Source of the DNA: Geomonas diazotrophica | GTDB lineage: Bacteria; Desulfobacterota; Desulfuromonadia; Geobacterales; Geobacteraceae | Assembly (NCBI RefSeq): GCF_018919385.1 | Contig: NZ_JAHLMF010000005.1 | Span: 186,001-250,000 of the forward strand | Direction: 5' to 3' | Length of the DNA stretch: 64,000 nt | Shown here: positions 17,442 to 26,353 of the stretch, one piece after another | How the letters are laid out: each line of letters opens with the position of its first letter | How positions within the stretch are numbered: the first letter of the stretch is position 1 | Position numbers and translations under genes: made by a program | Notes under the pieces: generated by a model | The model's input: the letters and a program-made list of their open reading frames with translations, nothing else | What the model was told of the DNA's origin: nothing | Database searches by the model: none

Positions 17442-18433
17442 GGCTTAAGCCCCAGCATTCTTTTCAGGACGATGATGAGCACGGTGGGTGCCCGCAGGAG
17501 CAGGAACAGCGGCAGCGACCCGCCGGTGGCGTTGAAAAGGAACCGGCGTGCCTGCGGGTCGAGCAGGCTCCGGGTGAGGCGCAGCGAGTCCAGGCGCGGC
17601 AGCTCCTGGGCGATGCGGCAGACCACTGCGTTACCCCAGGCGCGATGATGCCCTGCCCTGAAGGCCTCTTCGGACCACTTGTTGTAGAAGGTGAGCGAGT
17701 TGACGAACATCCTGGTGTCGTCCTTTTGCATGTTGGAGCCGTGCCTGCGGATCTTCACCAGCTTGCCGTCCACGTAGTCGAACTGGTAACGCCTGGCGAG
17801 CCGCAGCCACATGTCCCAATCCTCGCAGGCGCTCAGCGTCTCGTCGAAGAACCCGACCTCCCCCAGCGCCTCACGCAGGACCAGGATGCCGCTGCCGCTG
17901 CCGGTCACCAGGTTGGCAGCCAGTATGCGCTGGAAGATGTCGCCGCGGTTCTCCGGATCGGGTTCGACGACGTGGCAGTCGTGCCGCACCACGGAGCCCT
18001 CGTCGATGATGTCGTAGCGGCAGTAGACCGCGGCGAGGTGCGGGAAGCTGCTTTCCCGGAACAGGGCGAGTTGTCGCGAGAGCTTGTCCGGGTACCACTC
18101 ATCGTCGGCGTCGAGGAAGGCGACGAACCTCGAGCTGCAAAGGCGGATGCCGGCGTTGCGCGCCGAGCTGAGCCCTCCGTTTTCCTGGTGGAAGTACCTG
18201 ATCGGGACCTCCCCCCGCACCCCTCGCACGATGTCGGCGGTAGCGTCGGTGGAACCGTCATCGACCACGATGATCCGCGTCGGCGGATGGTCCTGCTCCA
18301 GCACCGAGCGCAGGGCTCTCTCGATGTAGGGGGCCCCGTTGTAGACCGGGATGACCACGTCGACCGACCAGTCGTCCGGGGCCTGGAACGGTCCGCTGCC
18401 GCCCGGTTGCGGGGAATGGGATGAGCCGATCAT
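17438..18433 (-). CDS. Glycosyltransferase family 2
   Basis: This 331-residue protein is a GT-A enzyme. The core begins near residue 24 with VDVVIPVYNGAPYIERALRS, followed by VVDDGSTDATADIV and AFLDADDEWYPDKL, which holds the metal-binding Asp pair. The first 20 residues are low in complexity and rich in Pro, Gly and Ser. Its C-terminus ends in a hydrophobic, basic stretch that could touch the membrane. It overlaps both neighbours by four bases, so it is made in step with them. Confidence 0.87.
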   Translation of the reverse strand: MIGSSHSPQPGGSGPFQAPDDWSVDVVIPVYNGAPYIERALRSVLEQDHPPTRIIVVDDGSTDATADIVRGVRGEVPIRYFHQENGGLSSARNAGIRLCSSRFVAFLDADDEWYPDKLSRQLALFRESSFPHLAAVYCRYDIIDEGSVVRHDCHVVEPDPENRGDIFQRILAANLVTGSGSGILVLREALGEVGFFDETLSACEDWDMWLRLARRYQFDYVDGKLVKIRRHGSNMQKDDTRMFVNSLTFYNKWSEEAFRAGHHRAWGNAVVCRIAQELPRLDSLRLTRSLLDPQARRFLFNATGGSLPLFLLLRAPTVLIIVLKRMLGLKP

Positions 18434-19413
18434 GATGACACCCTTCCATTCCGGCGCAGCGGGACCGGCAGCCGCCGGGACAGCCGCCAGGCCTTGTAGA
18501 TCAGCAGCGCCTTGACGAGCCTCAGCCGCATCCTGCGCACGGCGGCCGCCAGCAGCGCGGGGTCTTCCGCCTCCCCGGCCAGCGATGCGCCCAGTCTTGT
18601 GACCAGCGCGAACAGGGGGGCCGGCTCGGGCTCACCGGTGAGATGCCCGAAGGAACAGTGCAGCAGCGCGGCGAGGTCGGCGACGGTCCGGTCATCGGGT
18701 GACAGCCCCGAGGCGAAGGCGATGTTTTGCCCGCAGATGCGGACCACGCCGTCGGTGATCCGCTGCGGCGCGGTGCGGCAGATGCTCCCCTCCACCTCGC
18801 GGTAGCCGACCAGCCTCTCCGGGAGATTCCCGATCCTGCAGTTGCCGTCACGCATGAACCGGGACCAGAGATCGAAATCCTCGGGCTGCCGGTCGGCCTC
18901 GGCCGCGTAGAGCCCCACCCGTTCCTGGACCGACCTTCTCATCATGACGGAGCTGTGCACGAAGTAGTTGTCGCAGAGGAGGTTGAACTTGAGCGCGGCG
19001 TTGTCGCAGGGGTGCTGGTGCGCCCTTTCCGTGCGGCGCGAGCCGACGTAGATGTCGGCCCAGGTGCCGAGGAGGCCGCAATCCGGGTGACGCTCCAGAA
19101 AATCTACCTGCTTCGCCAGGCGCTCGGGGTAGCTGATGTCGTCGGCATCCTGCCGGGCCAGGTACTTCCCCCGGGACACGGAGATGGCGCGGTTCAGACT
19201 GGGGGAGAGCCCGCGGTTCTCCTGCTCCAGCACGCGGATGCGCGGGTCGGCGTAGCGCGCGATCACCTTCGCGCTGCCGTCGGTGGAACCGTCGTTGACG
19301 ACGACAAGTTCGAAGTCGGTGAAGGTCTGGGCCAAAAGCGAATCGATCGCTTCGGCCAGGTAGGGTTCGGCGTTGTAGACCGGCAGCAGGATACTTACCA
19401 GGGGTTGCGGCAT
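18430..19413 (-). CDS. Glycosyltransferase family 2
   Basis: This 327-residue GT-A enzyme starts with VSILLPVYNAEPYLAEAIDS and has VVVNDGSTDGSA and ARQDADDIS, where the metal-binding Asp pair lies. It is similar in plan to the GT2 enzyme at 7445-8512 (same start motif, same length of N-terminal domain, a W-x-R-F/Q type middle region), so the two may be paralogues. The C-terminus is very basic. It is four bases downstream of the GT4 gene at 19418 and overlaps the next GT2 gene. Confidence 0.87.
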   Translation of the reverse strand: MPQPLVSILLPVYNAEPYLAEAIDSLLAQTFTDFELVVVNDGSTDGSAKVIARYADPRIRVLEQENRGLSPSLNRAISVSRGKYLARQDADDISYPERLAKQVDFLERHPDCGLLGTWADIYVGSRRTERAHQHPCDNAALKFNLLCDNYFVHSSVMMRRSVQERVGLYAAEADRQPEDFDLWSRFMRDGNCRIGNLPERLVGYREVEGSICRTAPQRITDGVVRICGQNIAFASGLSPDDRTVADLAALLHCSFGHLTGEPEPAPLFALVTRLGASLAGEAEDPALLAAAVRRMRLRLVKALLIYKAWRLSRRLPVPLRRNGRVSS

Positions 19414-19417
19414 GGCT

Positions 19418-20632
19418 TCACGGCTCCCGTCTCTGCTTGAATTCGCGGATCACCCGCCGGTAAAAGGCAAGGAGCTCTCCGATACGGTCCTCCGAGGCGA
19501 TCGCGTCGACCTCGCGGCCTACCCCCTGCCGCAGCGCGGCGAGTTCGTCCCCGGACAGGGAGAGGAGCCGTTCCACGCTCACGGCCAGGCTATCGGCGTC
19601 GCCGTTTCCAAACAGGAAGCCGTTCACCCCGTCCTTGACCATCTCCTCGAGGCTGGAGCGGTCCGAGGCGATGACGGGTGTCCCAAGCTGGAGCGCCTCG
19701 AGGCAGACGTTGGGGTAGTTGTCCACGCGCGACGGCACCAGTACGGCGGCCGCCCGCCGGACGAACGGGAAAAGCCGGGACTTTGGGAGCACCGGAAAAA
19801 AGAGGAGGCGCTGCGAGGATTCCGGGCAGCTCCGGCGCAACCGGTCGGCGTACTTGATCCCGTCGGGACCGCCGTCGTCCCGACCGATGAACACCACGGA
19901 AAGGTCCGGGTGCCGGGCCAGCAGGCCGGGAAGCGCCTGCACCAGCAGGTCCACCCCCTTGACCCGGTTCAAGGTCCCGAAGTAGAGCAGGTAGCGCCCG
20001 GAAGGGGCGTGCGAGGCGCAGAAGGCGTCATCGTCCTCTGCCGAAAGGTCCTCAAGCGGGGTTTTCACCACCTCGAGATCATGGGCCTCCAGGCGCTCGA
20101 AGTAATCGGCCATGAAACGGCTGGGGGAAAAGGAGGCGTCGGCGTCGACGACCTGGCGCAACTCCAACCAGTCCAGCAGGTACTCGGAGAACTTCCGCTT
20201 GTTCCCCTGGGCGGCTGCGTAGAGCGGGGTGTAGCTGGAGACGCGGCAGACGACGGGGACGGCGCCGTTACCGAGGAGCGCGTAGCCGGGGGCCTGGTAG
20301 CTGGAGGCCTGCACCAGGTCGAAGCCCGCCTCGGCGTGCGCGGCGTGAAAGGCCCGGGCGCAGGCGCGGGCCGCGAGGAGGCGCTGCAACAGGGGCATCA
20401 CGGAGGCGAGGTACGGGATCCTGGACAGGAAGGCGGGGAGCCGGGGGGTGCGCAGCTGGCACACCCTCACGTCACCGTCGCGCCAGCGCGCGTCACGGTC
20501 GGAGGTCACCAGGACCCAGACCTCGCAGCCTCGCTGCGCCAGGGCGGCCGCGGTTTTCCTGACGTAGCCGGCGAGCCCCCCTTCGGCCGCCGCATCGCTC
20601 GGATACTCTGGCGTCAAGAATGCGATCTTCAC
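19418..20632 (-). CDS. Glycosyltransferase family 4
   Basis: This 404-residue GT-B enzyme opens with IAFLTPEYPSDAAAEGGLAGYVRKTA and has the donor-side blocks LVPSRVDNYPNVCLEALQLGTPVIASD and GNGDADSLA near the C-terminus. It is a good match to the GT4 family. I chose the GTG at 20632: it overlaps the upstream stop as GTGA, and the protein sequence begins with the expected beta strand right there. A reading frame runs 19 codons further but inside the neighbour. It likely adds one sugar of the polymer repeat. Confidence 0.88.
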   Translation of the reverse strand: MKIAFLTPEYPSDAAAEGGLAGYVRKTAAALAQRGCEVWVLVTSDRDARWRDGDVRVCQLRTPRLPAFLSRIPYLASVMPLLQRLLAARACARAFHAAHAEAGFDLVQASSYQAPGYALLGNGAVPVVCRVSSYTPLYAAAQGNKRKFSEYLLDWLELRQVVDADASFSPSRFMADYFERLEAHDLEVVKTPLEDLSAEDDDAFCASHAPSGRYLLYFGTLNRVKGVDLLVQALPGLLARHPDLSVVFIGRDDGGPDGIKYADRLRRSCPESSQRLLFFPVLPKSRLFPFVRRAAAVLVPSRVDNYPNVCLEALQLGTPVIASDRSSLEEMVKDGVNGFLFGNGDADSLAVSVERLLSLSGDELAALRQGVGREVDAIASEDRIGELLAFYRRVIREFKQRREP

Positions 20633-21627
20633 GGCGTGCGCTCCTCGAGCCTCGCCAGCAGGTCCTCGATTTGGGCCTGTTCGGGCCACATCTGCCCCGG
20701 GTGCCAGTTAAGCTCGCCATCCCAGTGTCCCGGGCAGGAGTGCACCATCCAACTGACGTAGGTGTAGCTGATCTCACCGACTACCGGGGCTCCATCCCGC
20801 AGGAGCAGGTCGAGCGCCACCGACTGGGTGCCGAGCTTCTCTGCGACCCGGAAGGCGAGCCTGACCGCCTCCGGGGTGATCAATCCAGGCTCGACCGAAA
20901 AATTGCCGCTGCCGCTTGCCCTGAAGTCGCCGGGGCGGTTATGGCGGCGGTAGCCGAAGGCCCGGTTGCCGATGATGGTGACGCGGGTGTCGTAGTCGTT
21001 GCCCGGCAGGAACTCCTGGAAGAGGACGTAGTCCTTGTGCAGCTCCCAAGGGTGCGGCTCGTCCAGGGCCAGCAAGGCCCGCAGCGCGTGCTTCACCCTG
21101 TGCCTAAGCACAGGGGGGGTCTCGTCGAGGGTTTCCACCCCGTGGCCGAAGAGGCGCTCGATCCAGTGCACCGCCTCCGAGGCGGAAGAGACCAGCCTGA
21201 CGTTGGTCGAACCGGCGCCGGACCACAGCTTCAGCACCACCGGGTAGCAGGCCTGCGCCGCCCAGGCCAGCGCGGCGCCCTTGTCGTACCAGACCCAGGT
21301 GCGGGGGATGGGGATGCCCGCTGCCTTGAGCAGATGGCTCTGGGCGATCTTGTCGTCGTAGTGCCAGCAGGTCTGCTGGTCCGGATAGACGGTGAGCCCC
21401 AGTTCGCGCTCGACCACGGGCAGCAGGCGGCGCGCCACCTGCCGCATGTGCGGCGCATGAACGTGCCGCCACATGAAGGCGTCGCACCCCTCGAGCTGCT
21501 CCAGTATGTCGGCCCGGTACACGTCGACCGTGCGAACCTGGTGCCCCGCCTCGCTGAGGAGCCGACTCCAGATCGGCGAGGAGGCGTCGCCGGGACCGTA
21601 GTCGTCGGGCTGGATGGCGATGGTCAT
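20629..21627 (-). CDS. ATP-grasp domain enzyme (RimK-like), substrate unknown
   Basis: This 332-residue protein has an ATP-grasp plan. An N-terminal Rossmann-like domain (to about residue 90) is followed by the ATP-binding part: PVVLKLWSGAGSTNVRLV is the nucleotide loop region, DYVLFQEFLPGNDYDTRVTIIG the purine-binding strand and Arg, and GEISYTYVSW the C-terminal metal-ligand region. Such enzymes join a carboxylate to an amine or thiol with ATP. In a glycan operon it may add an amino acid or other amide to a sugar acid; this is inference. It overlaps the GT-methyltransferase gene upstream (ATGA) and the GT4 gene downstream (GTGA). Confidence 0.78.
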   Translation of the reverse strand: MTIAIQPDDYGPGDASSPIWSRLLSEAGHQVRTVDVYRADILEQLEGCDAFMWRHVHAPHMRQVARRLLPVVERELGLTVYPDQQTCWHYDDKIAQSHLLKAAGIPIPRTWVWYDKGAALAWAAQACYPVVLKLWSGAGSTNVRLVSSASEAVHWIERLFGHGVETLDETPPVLRHRVKHALRALLALDEPHPWELHKDYVLFQEFLPGNDYDTRVTIIGNRAFGYRRHNRPGDFRASGSGNFSVEPGLITPEAVRLAFRVAEKLGTQSVALDLLLRDGAPVVGEISYTYVSWMVHSCPGHWDGELNWHPGQMWPEQAQIEDLLARLEERTP

Positions 21628-23438
21628 GGCTGCCCCCCCCTGGCGGAAGCGCCTGCTCCCACCCCCTTGATGGGATGGGAGCACCTGGCGACCAGCGGTG
21701 TGAGCCGCGAGGTCACGGTTATCGGGGAGAGCTCCGGAACGTACACGTCGTTCATGGCGAAGAGCTCGACCTTCGCGTAGTAGCACCTGAGCACCCAGTA
21801 GAATTCGCCTGCGCTCCACTCCCTCACGTGCTGGTAGTAATCGGGGGGGCCGTCGGTGTCGAAGCTCTCGTGGCGTCTCTTGTTCGGGGTGGTCAGGATG
21901 GCGCGGTCGGCGAGCGCGCAGCAGCTTTCCAGGAAGGCGTTGAAATCGGAGACGTGCTCGATCACGTCGACTGCGACCACGAGGTCGTAACGCCCTCCCA
22001 AGAATTTCGCCTCCTCCTCGGTGCAGTACTTCACGTTGCTCTTGGCGCGATGCACCCGGGCCCAGGCCAGTGCATCCAGGTCACGGTCCACGCAGACGAT
22101 GCTGCGCCCGGGGTCGGCGGCGGCCTCGGAGGCGAAGCAGCCGGTCCCCCCACCCAGTTCGAGGATGGACCTCGCCTCGCCGATCAGCCTGGTGCAGGCC
22201 CAGTTCAGGGCGACCATGTTGGGCCACTCGAAAAAGCCCCCCTCCGCGGCGCGGGCCTCCTTCTCGGCCAGGTTTATGCCGCCGGCCTCCTCCCGCTCCA
22301 GGTACGGCACGGCCGCGCCGGCGCTGAGTTCCGCACCGCTCTCCTCGGGGCGCCTCTCGTAGCCCAGCTTGCGCGCCACGTCCTGCGTGAGCGCGGAAAC
22401 CTTTTCCAGCGTGGTCCTGCGGCTCGGTTCCCTCCAGGACTGCGCCTCCCGCTTCAGTTGTTCCTTGTTGCCGCACCACTCCGCGAACCTGGCGAAGTAG
22501 TACTGCCAGATCCTCTCCTCGCTGTAGCGTTCCCGGTAGGCGCGCAGTCCGTTTGCGGCGATGCGGCGCCGGTCGTCATCGTGCTCCAGGTAGTAGCGGG
22601 TCAGCTCGACGCACTCCTCAACGCTGTCGAAGCCGACCACCTCCTCCCCGAGGGCGAGGGCCTGCCCGGTACGGCACTTGTTGTCGCAGATCTGCAGCAC
22701 CCCGTTGGCCAGAAGGGCGAAGAAGCGAAGGTTGACCGGCCCCACGCCGTTGTGGAGGTTCCAGCCGATCCTGGCCCGGCGATAGGCCGCCTGGCGCTCC
22801 TCGGCACTGACGTACCCTCCCGGCCAGCCACGCCCCCGGAACATCGCTGCGGGAAACTCCCGGGCGAGGAGGTCCAGTCGGTCCCTGCGCCAGGCGCTCT
22901 CGCGCTCACCGAAAAAGACCAGCTCAAGGGGACGCTCCTCGGCGAGCACCTGCTCGGGTGTCAGCGAGGCGGGGGCATCATCGCCGACAAAGGCGAGCGG
23001 TGCCCAGGCGTGATGGCGCACGCCCCAGCTTTGGTACAGGGGGGCACAGGCGAGGTTGCCGATCAGGCAGGCATCCGCATAAGGGGCGACCGGCTTCGAG
23101 AGCCCGGTCGAGGTCTCAGGATCGTCGAAGCAGCCGTACACGTTGAGGCAGTCGAATTCGGCCAGCCAGGCGGGGTGCACGTTGGCGCCGTTGAAATTCC
23201 AGAAGACGTCGGCACCGGTCAGCGCCTTTTTCAGGCGGCGCTGCAGTTCGACCAGTTCCGGGTCGCGCGAGCGCCAGCGCCGGTCCAGTTCGTCGAAGTG
23301 GTAGCACGGCTTCGGGGTCCCCGGGGTGAGGCAGAATCCCTCGACCTCCCACCCCAGAGCACGGGCCCGCTGCACTATCCCCTCGTGCCACCGGCGCGCC
23401 TGTTCAGACCACGCTATGTAACCGAAAACGACCTTCAC
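21624..23438 (-). CDS. Two-domain glycosyltransferase (CgeB-like) and class I methyltransferase
   Basis: This 604-residue protein joins two enzymes. Residues 1-330 look like a CgeB/Glyco_trans_1_2 type GT-B enzyme: the block RIGWNLHNGVGPVNLRFFALLANG followed by GEEVVGFDSVEECVELTRYYL and AYRERYSEERIWQYYF is the donor half of that family. Residues 400-570 are a methyltransferase with the SAM motif ILELGGGTGCF near 427 and DLVVAVDVIEHVSDFNAFL. A linker of about 70 residues joins them. It probably adds and methylates a sugar, or caps a chain (inference). It starts with GTG after GAGGA. It overlaps the ATP-grasp gene by four bases. Confidence 0.82.
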   Translation of the reverse strand: MKVVFGYIAWSEQARRWHEGIVQRARALGWEVEGFCLTPGTPKPCYHFDELDRRWRSRDPELVELQRRLKKALTGADVFWNFNGANVHPAWLAEFDCLNVYGCFDDPETSTGLSKPVAPYADACLIGNLACAPLYQSWGVRHHAWAPLAFVGDDAPASLTPEQVLAEERPLELVFFGERESAWRRDRLDLLAREFPAAMFRGRGWPGGYVSAEERQAAYRRARIGWNLHNGVGPVNLRFFALLANGVLQICDNKCRTGQALALGEEVVGFDSVEECVELTRYYLEHDDDRRRIAANGLRAYRERYSEERIWQYYFARFAEWCGNKEQLKREAQSWREPSRRTTLEKVSALTQDVARKLGYERRPEESGAELSAGAAVPYLEREEAGGINLAEKEARAAEGGFFEWPNMVALNWACTRLIGEARSILELGGGTGCFASEAAADPGRSIVCVDRDLDALAWARVHRAKSNVKYCTEEEAKFLGGRYDLVVAVDVIEHVSDFNAFLESCCALADRAILTTPNKRRHESFDTDGPPDYYQHVREWSAGEFYWVLRCYYAKVELFAMNDVYVPELSPITVTSRLTPLVARCSHPIKGVGAGASARGGQP

Positions 23439-23452
23439 GCGCTATTCCTCAT

Positions 23453-24181
23453 TTACCCCGGGACCAGGTACAGACCGGTCCAGGAGTCCTGCAGGTGCAG
23501 GATCCTGCCGGTCAGGAGCCGGTCGGCGTAGAGCCGCTCCACGCCGGTGCACACGTCATTGATCCAGCCGTAGACCTTGGCCAGTTCCGGATTGAAATCG
23601 TGCCAGATGACGATGCTCCCGGGCCGGCACCGTTTCAGGACCTTTCTGGTGTCGTGGTAGACGAAATCGGCATCGTGGCAGCCGTCGATGAAGGCGACGT
23701 CGATGGGGCCGAAATCGGGCTCCCAGCGGGCAGTGTTGGCGAAGATCTGCCTGACGTTGGCCAGTCCCTTCTCCCTGTAGTAGCTGCCTATCTCGTCGCG
23801 CGAGGGGGCGAAGGTGACGTTTCGCCCCCCCTGGGCGATCTCCTCCGGCGGGATGTTCACGGTGTACACCGTGGCTTCCGGCGCGTTCTGCGCGATGAGG
23901 ACCGTGGTCCTGCCGTGGGAGGTGCCGATCTCGAGGATGATCCTGGGGGTGCCGTTGCAGCAGGCGCCGCCGATCACCGCGGCGTCCAGCAGCCGCCGGT
24001 TGTTCAGGTCCTCGAGGTACTGGAACTCGTAAAGGTGGTCCCCCTCAAGCAGCGGATCGCGGTCCCAGGCAAGCGCCTTCTTGAGGCAGCTGAAGTCGCG
24101 CGCCGTCAGCACGTTGGCCGTAAGAAACGGGAACGGGTACCGGTCCCGGTGCTGGAACATGGATGAAAAAGGAAACTTCAC
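23453..24181 (-). CDS. Class I SAM-dependent methyltransferase (Methyltransf_24-like)
   Basis: This 242-residue soluble protein has the SAM-binding block IILEIGTSHGRTTVLIAQNAP near residue 82, then DVAFIDGCHDADFVYHDT, and IVIWHDFNPE near the C-terminus. This pattern (EIG-x-G-T-T and FIDG-H) is typical of Methyltransf_24-type enzymes that act on sugars or small molecules. The start is GTG at 24181, with GGAG eleven bases before it, so the start is less certain. It lies between the ABC exporter genes and the GT-methyltransferase gene. Confidence 0.8.
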   Translation of the reverse strand: MKFPFSSMFQHRDRYPFPFLTANVLTARDFSCLKKALAWDRDPLLEGDHLYEFQYLEDLNNRRLLDAAVIGGACCNGTPRIILEIGTSHGRTTVLIAQNAPEATVYTVNIPPEEIAQGGRNVTFAPSRDEIGSYYREKGLANVRQIFANTARWEPDFGPIDVAFIDGCHDADFVYHDTRKVLKRCRPGSIVIWHDFNPELAKVYGWINDVCTGVERLYADRLLTGRILHLQDSWTGLYLVPG

Positions 24182-24219
24182 GTCTGGTTATTCTCCGTCG
24201 TGAGCCGCACGCGTATGCC

Positions 24220-25503
24220 TCAGGGGCGTCTCACCGTCTCCCAGTGTAGCGGGAGAGCGAACTTGGCCCGGAAGGTGTCTTCGAGATAGGCCTGGTTGTA
24301 TTTTCCGGTCAGGGCAACGGTCAGGGGGATGCGCACCCCGGAGATGGGGAGGCAGCTGCGCACGTTGAAAATGGTGGCGCGGATCCTCAGTTCGTACGGG
24401 ACCGGGCCCAGCAGGTTGGCGGGAATGACCGCCCTGGAGGTGTAATCTCCCGGCTCCACCGACGGGATTCCCTCCCCCGCCTCGTCGTGGAAGCTGCGCA
24501 AGAGGAGCGTCTCGTCGCTGTCGCACAGGTCGAAATAGACCCTGAGTCCGGTGCAACGCCTGAGCACGCGGTAGCGTATCTCGATCTCGAGCGGTTTGTC
24601 GTTCTCCACCACCGCCCCCAGCGGCTGTGCCCCCTGGCTCAACCCGATCGATTCCAGTTTGAAGTCGGGGTCCTCCGGGAGCGACGCTATGACCCGCTCA
24701 AGGCTTCCCTGTTCGCCGGTGGCGCTGGTATCCCGCAGGTACCGTTCGATCACCTGCGGCGCGGCACCGTCTGCGATCAGCTCCCCGCCGGACAAAAGGA
24801 TGGCCCGGTCGCACAGCTGCCTGATGGCGCGCATGTTGTGGCTGACGAAGAGGACGGTGCGCCCCTCCCTGCCGACGTCTTGCATCTTCCCCAGGCACTT
24901 CTTCTGGAAGGCCGCATCCCCGACGGCCAGCACCTCGTCGACCACCAGGATTTCGGGCTCCAGATGCGCGGCGACCGCGAAGGCGAGCCGGACGTACATC
25001 CCGGAGGAGTAGCGCTTGACCGGCGTGTCCAGGAAGCGCTCCACCTCGGCGAACGCAACGATCTCGTCGAACTTCCGTCTTATTTCGGCGCGGCTCATCC
25101 CCATGATGGCGCCGTTCAGGAAGATGTTTTCCCGCCCGGTGAGTTCGGGATGGAAACCGGTCCCTACCTCAAGCAGGCTCGCCACACGGCCGCGGAGACG
25201 GACGCCTCCGGCGCTCGGCTCGGTGATGCGGCTCAGGATCTTCAACAGGCTCGATTTCCCCGCACCGTTTCTGCCGATGATACCAATCCGTTCCCCCTGC
25301 CCCACCTGGAAGCTGACATCCTTCAGGGCCCAGAACTCCTCGCTGTACTGGGCGGCCGCCACCTTTTGCCCGAGCAGCCGCTTGCCAAGGCGCCGGGCCC
25401 CCTCGGTGAGCACGTCGCGCAAGGCGGCCTGCCCCGCGCCGCCGCCCTGGTGGCGGATCAGGTACTTCTTGGACAGGTTTTCCACCTTGATCGCGTAGGA
25501 CAT
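24220..25503 (-). CDS. wzt: O-antigen/polysaccharide ABC transporter ATPase with C-terminal substrate-binding domain (Wzt-like)
   Basis: This 427-residue protein powers export of a lipid-linked polysaccharide. The ATPase domain (about 1-245) has Walker A GRNGAGKSS, the signature YSSGMYVRLAFAVAA and Walker B EILVVDEVLAVGD. The C-terminal 160 residues form an extra beta-rich domain (EIEIRYRVLRRC, LRIRATIFNVRS) of the Wzt_C kind, which in known systems reads the modified end of the O-chain before export. The C-terminal domain predicts that the polymer is capped, for instance by methylation, and methyltransferases are next door. It follows the permease gene by three bases. Confidence 0.92.
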   Translation of the reverse strand: MSYAIKVENLSKKYLIRHQGGGAGQAALRDVLTEGARRLGKRLLGQKVAAAQYSEEFWALKDVSFQVGQGERIGIIGRNGAGKSSLLKILSRITEPSAGGVRLRGRVASLLEVGTGFHPELTGRENIFLNGAIMGMSRAEIRRKFDEIVAFAEVERFLDTPVKRYSSGMYVRLAFAVAAHLEPEILVVDEVLAVGDAAFQKKCLGKMQDVGREGRTVLFVSHNMRAIRQLCDRAILLSGGELIADGAAPQVIERYLRDTSATGEQGSLERVIASLPEDPDFKLESIGLSQGAQPLGAVVENDKPLEIEIRYRVLRRCTGLRVYFDLCDSDETLLLRSFHDEAGEGIPSVEPGDYTSRAVIPANLLGPVPYELRIRATIFNVRSCLPISGVRIPLTVALTGKYNQAYLEDTFRAKFALPLHWETVRRP

Positions 25504-25506
25504 CGG

Positions 25507-26340
25507 TTACACCACGTCGGCGAAGCTGCGTTCCATGCGCCTGAAGGAGACGACTCCCCCGACGAGAAGCGCCAGCACCAGGAAGATGGAGAGGGTGAAG
25601 CCGGGGATGCTGAGGCGCGGTGCCTCACCCAGAATGGCCCAGCGGACCCCTTCGATGACTCCGGCCATCGGGTTCAGGAAGTAGAAGAAGCGCCATGATT
25701 CCGGGACGACTGCGCTGGAAAAGCCGACCGGAGACACGAACAGGCCGAACTGCACCAAAAGCGGCACCAGGAAGCGGAAATCGCGGTACCTGACGTTGAG
25801 AGCGGCGAACCAGAGCCCTGCCGCAACGGCGGTAAGAAGGGCGAGCAGCAGGAACGCGGGGAGCAACAGCAGGTTAAGGCCGGGTGCCACGCCGTACCAG
25901 ACCATGAACCCGGCGAAGATGGCGCCCGCGACGGCGAAATCGACCAGGTTGACCACCAGCGTCGCGGCCGGGACCAGGAGCCTCGGGAAGTAGACCTTGG
26001 TAAGGAGGTTGGCGTTGTCCACCAGGGAGCTGCTGCAATCGGTGAGGGTGCCGGCGAAGAGCTGCCAGGGAAGCATCGCGCTGAAGACCAGCACCGGATA
26101 GGGGACCCCGTTGGAGGGGAGGCTGGCCAGTCTGCCGAAGATGACGGTGAAGACCACCATGGTAGTGACCGGTTTGAGCACGCACCACAGGATGCCGATC
26201 GCGGTCTGCTTGTAGCGCACCAGCACGTCGCGCCAGGCCAGGAAGACGAAGAGCTCCCGGTAATGCCACAGGTCGCGCCAGTAGTTGGCGACGCTCCCGC
26301 CGGCCTGAATCACGATCTCGTTGTCGCTGCCTCGTTCCAT
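25507..26340 (-). CDS. wzm: Polysaccharide ABC transporter permease (Wzm-like)
   Basis: This 277-residue ABC-2 type permease has six hydrophobic segments. The N-terminal amphipathic stretch (YWRDLWHYRELFVFLAWRDVLVRYKQTAIG) and the late block PVGFSSAVVPESWRFFYFLNPMAG are hallmarks of the Wzm/TagG family. It forms the membrane channel for the ATPase encoded three bases downstream. The pair exports a lipid-linked polymer from the cytoplasm to the periplasm. Confidence 0.93.
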   Translation of the reverse strand: MERGSDNEIVIQAGGSVANYWRDLWHYRELFVFLAWRDVLVRYKQTAIGILWCVLKPVTTMVVFTVIFGRLASLPSNGVPYPVLVFSAMLPWQLFAGTLTDCSSSLVDNANLLTKVYFPRLLVPAATLVVNLVDFAVAGAIFAGFMVWYGVAPGLNLLLLPAFLLLALLTAVAAGLWFAALNVRYRDFRFLVPLLVQFGLFVSPVGFSSAVVPESWRFFYFLNPMAGVIEGVRWAILGEAPRLSIPGFTLSIFLVLALLVGGVVSFRRMERSFADVV

Positions 26341-26353
26341 GAATTTCCCGCGT

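Noticed and set aside
21675-23531. Long plus-strand frame opposite the GT-methyltransferase gene
   Set aside because: It is antisense to a well-supported two-domain enzyme, has no recognisable domain and no ribosome site.
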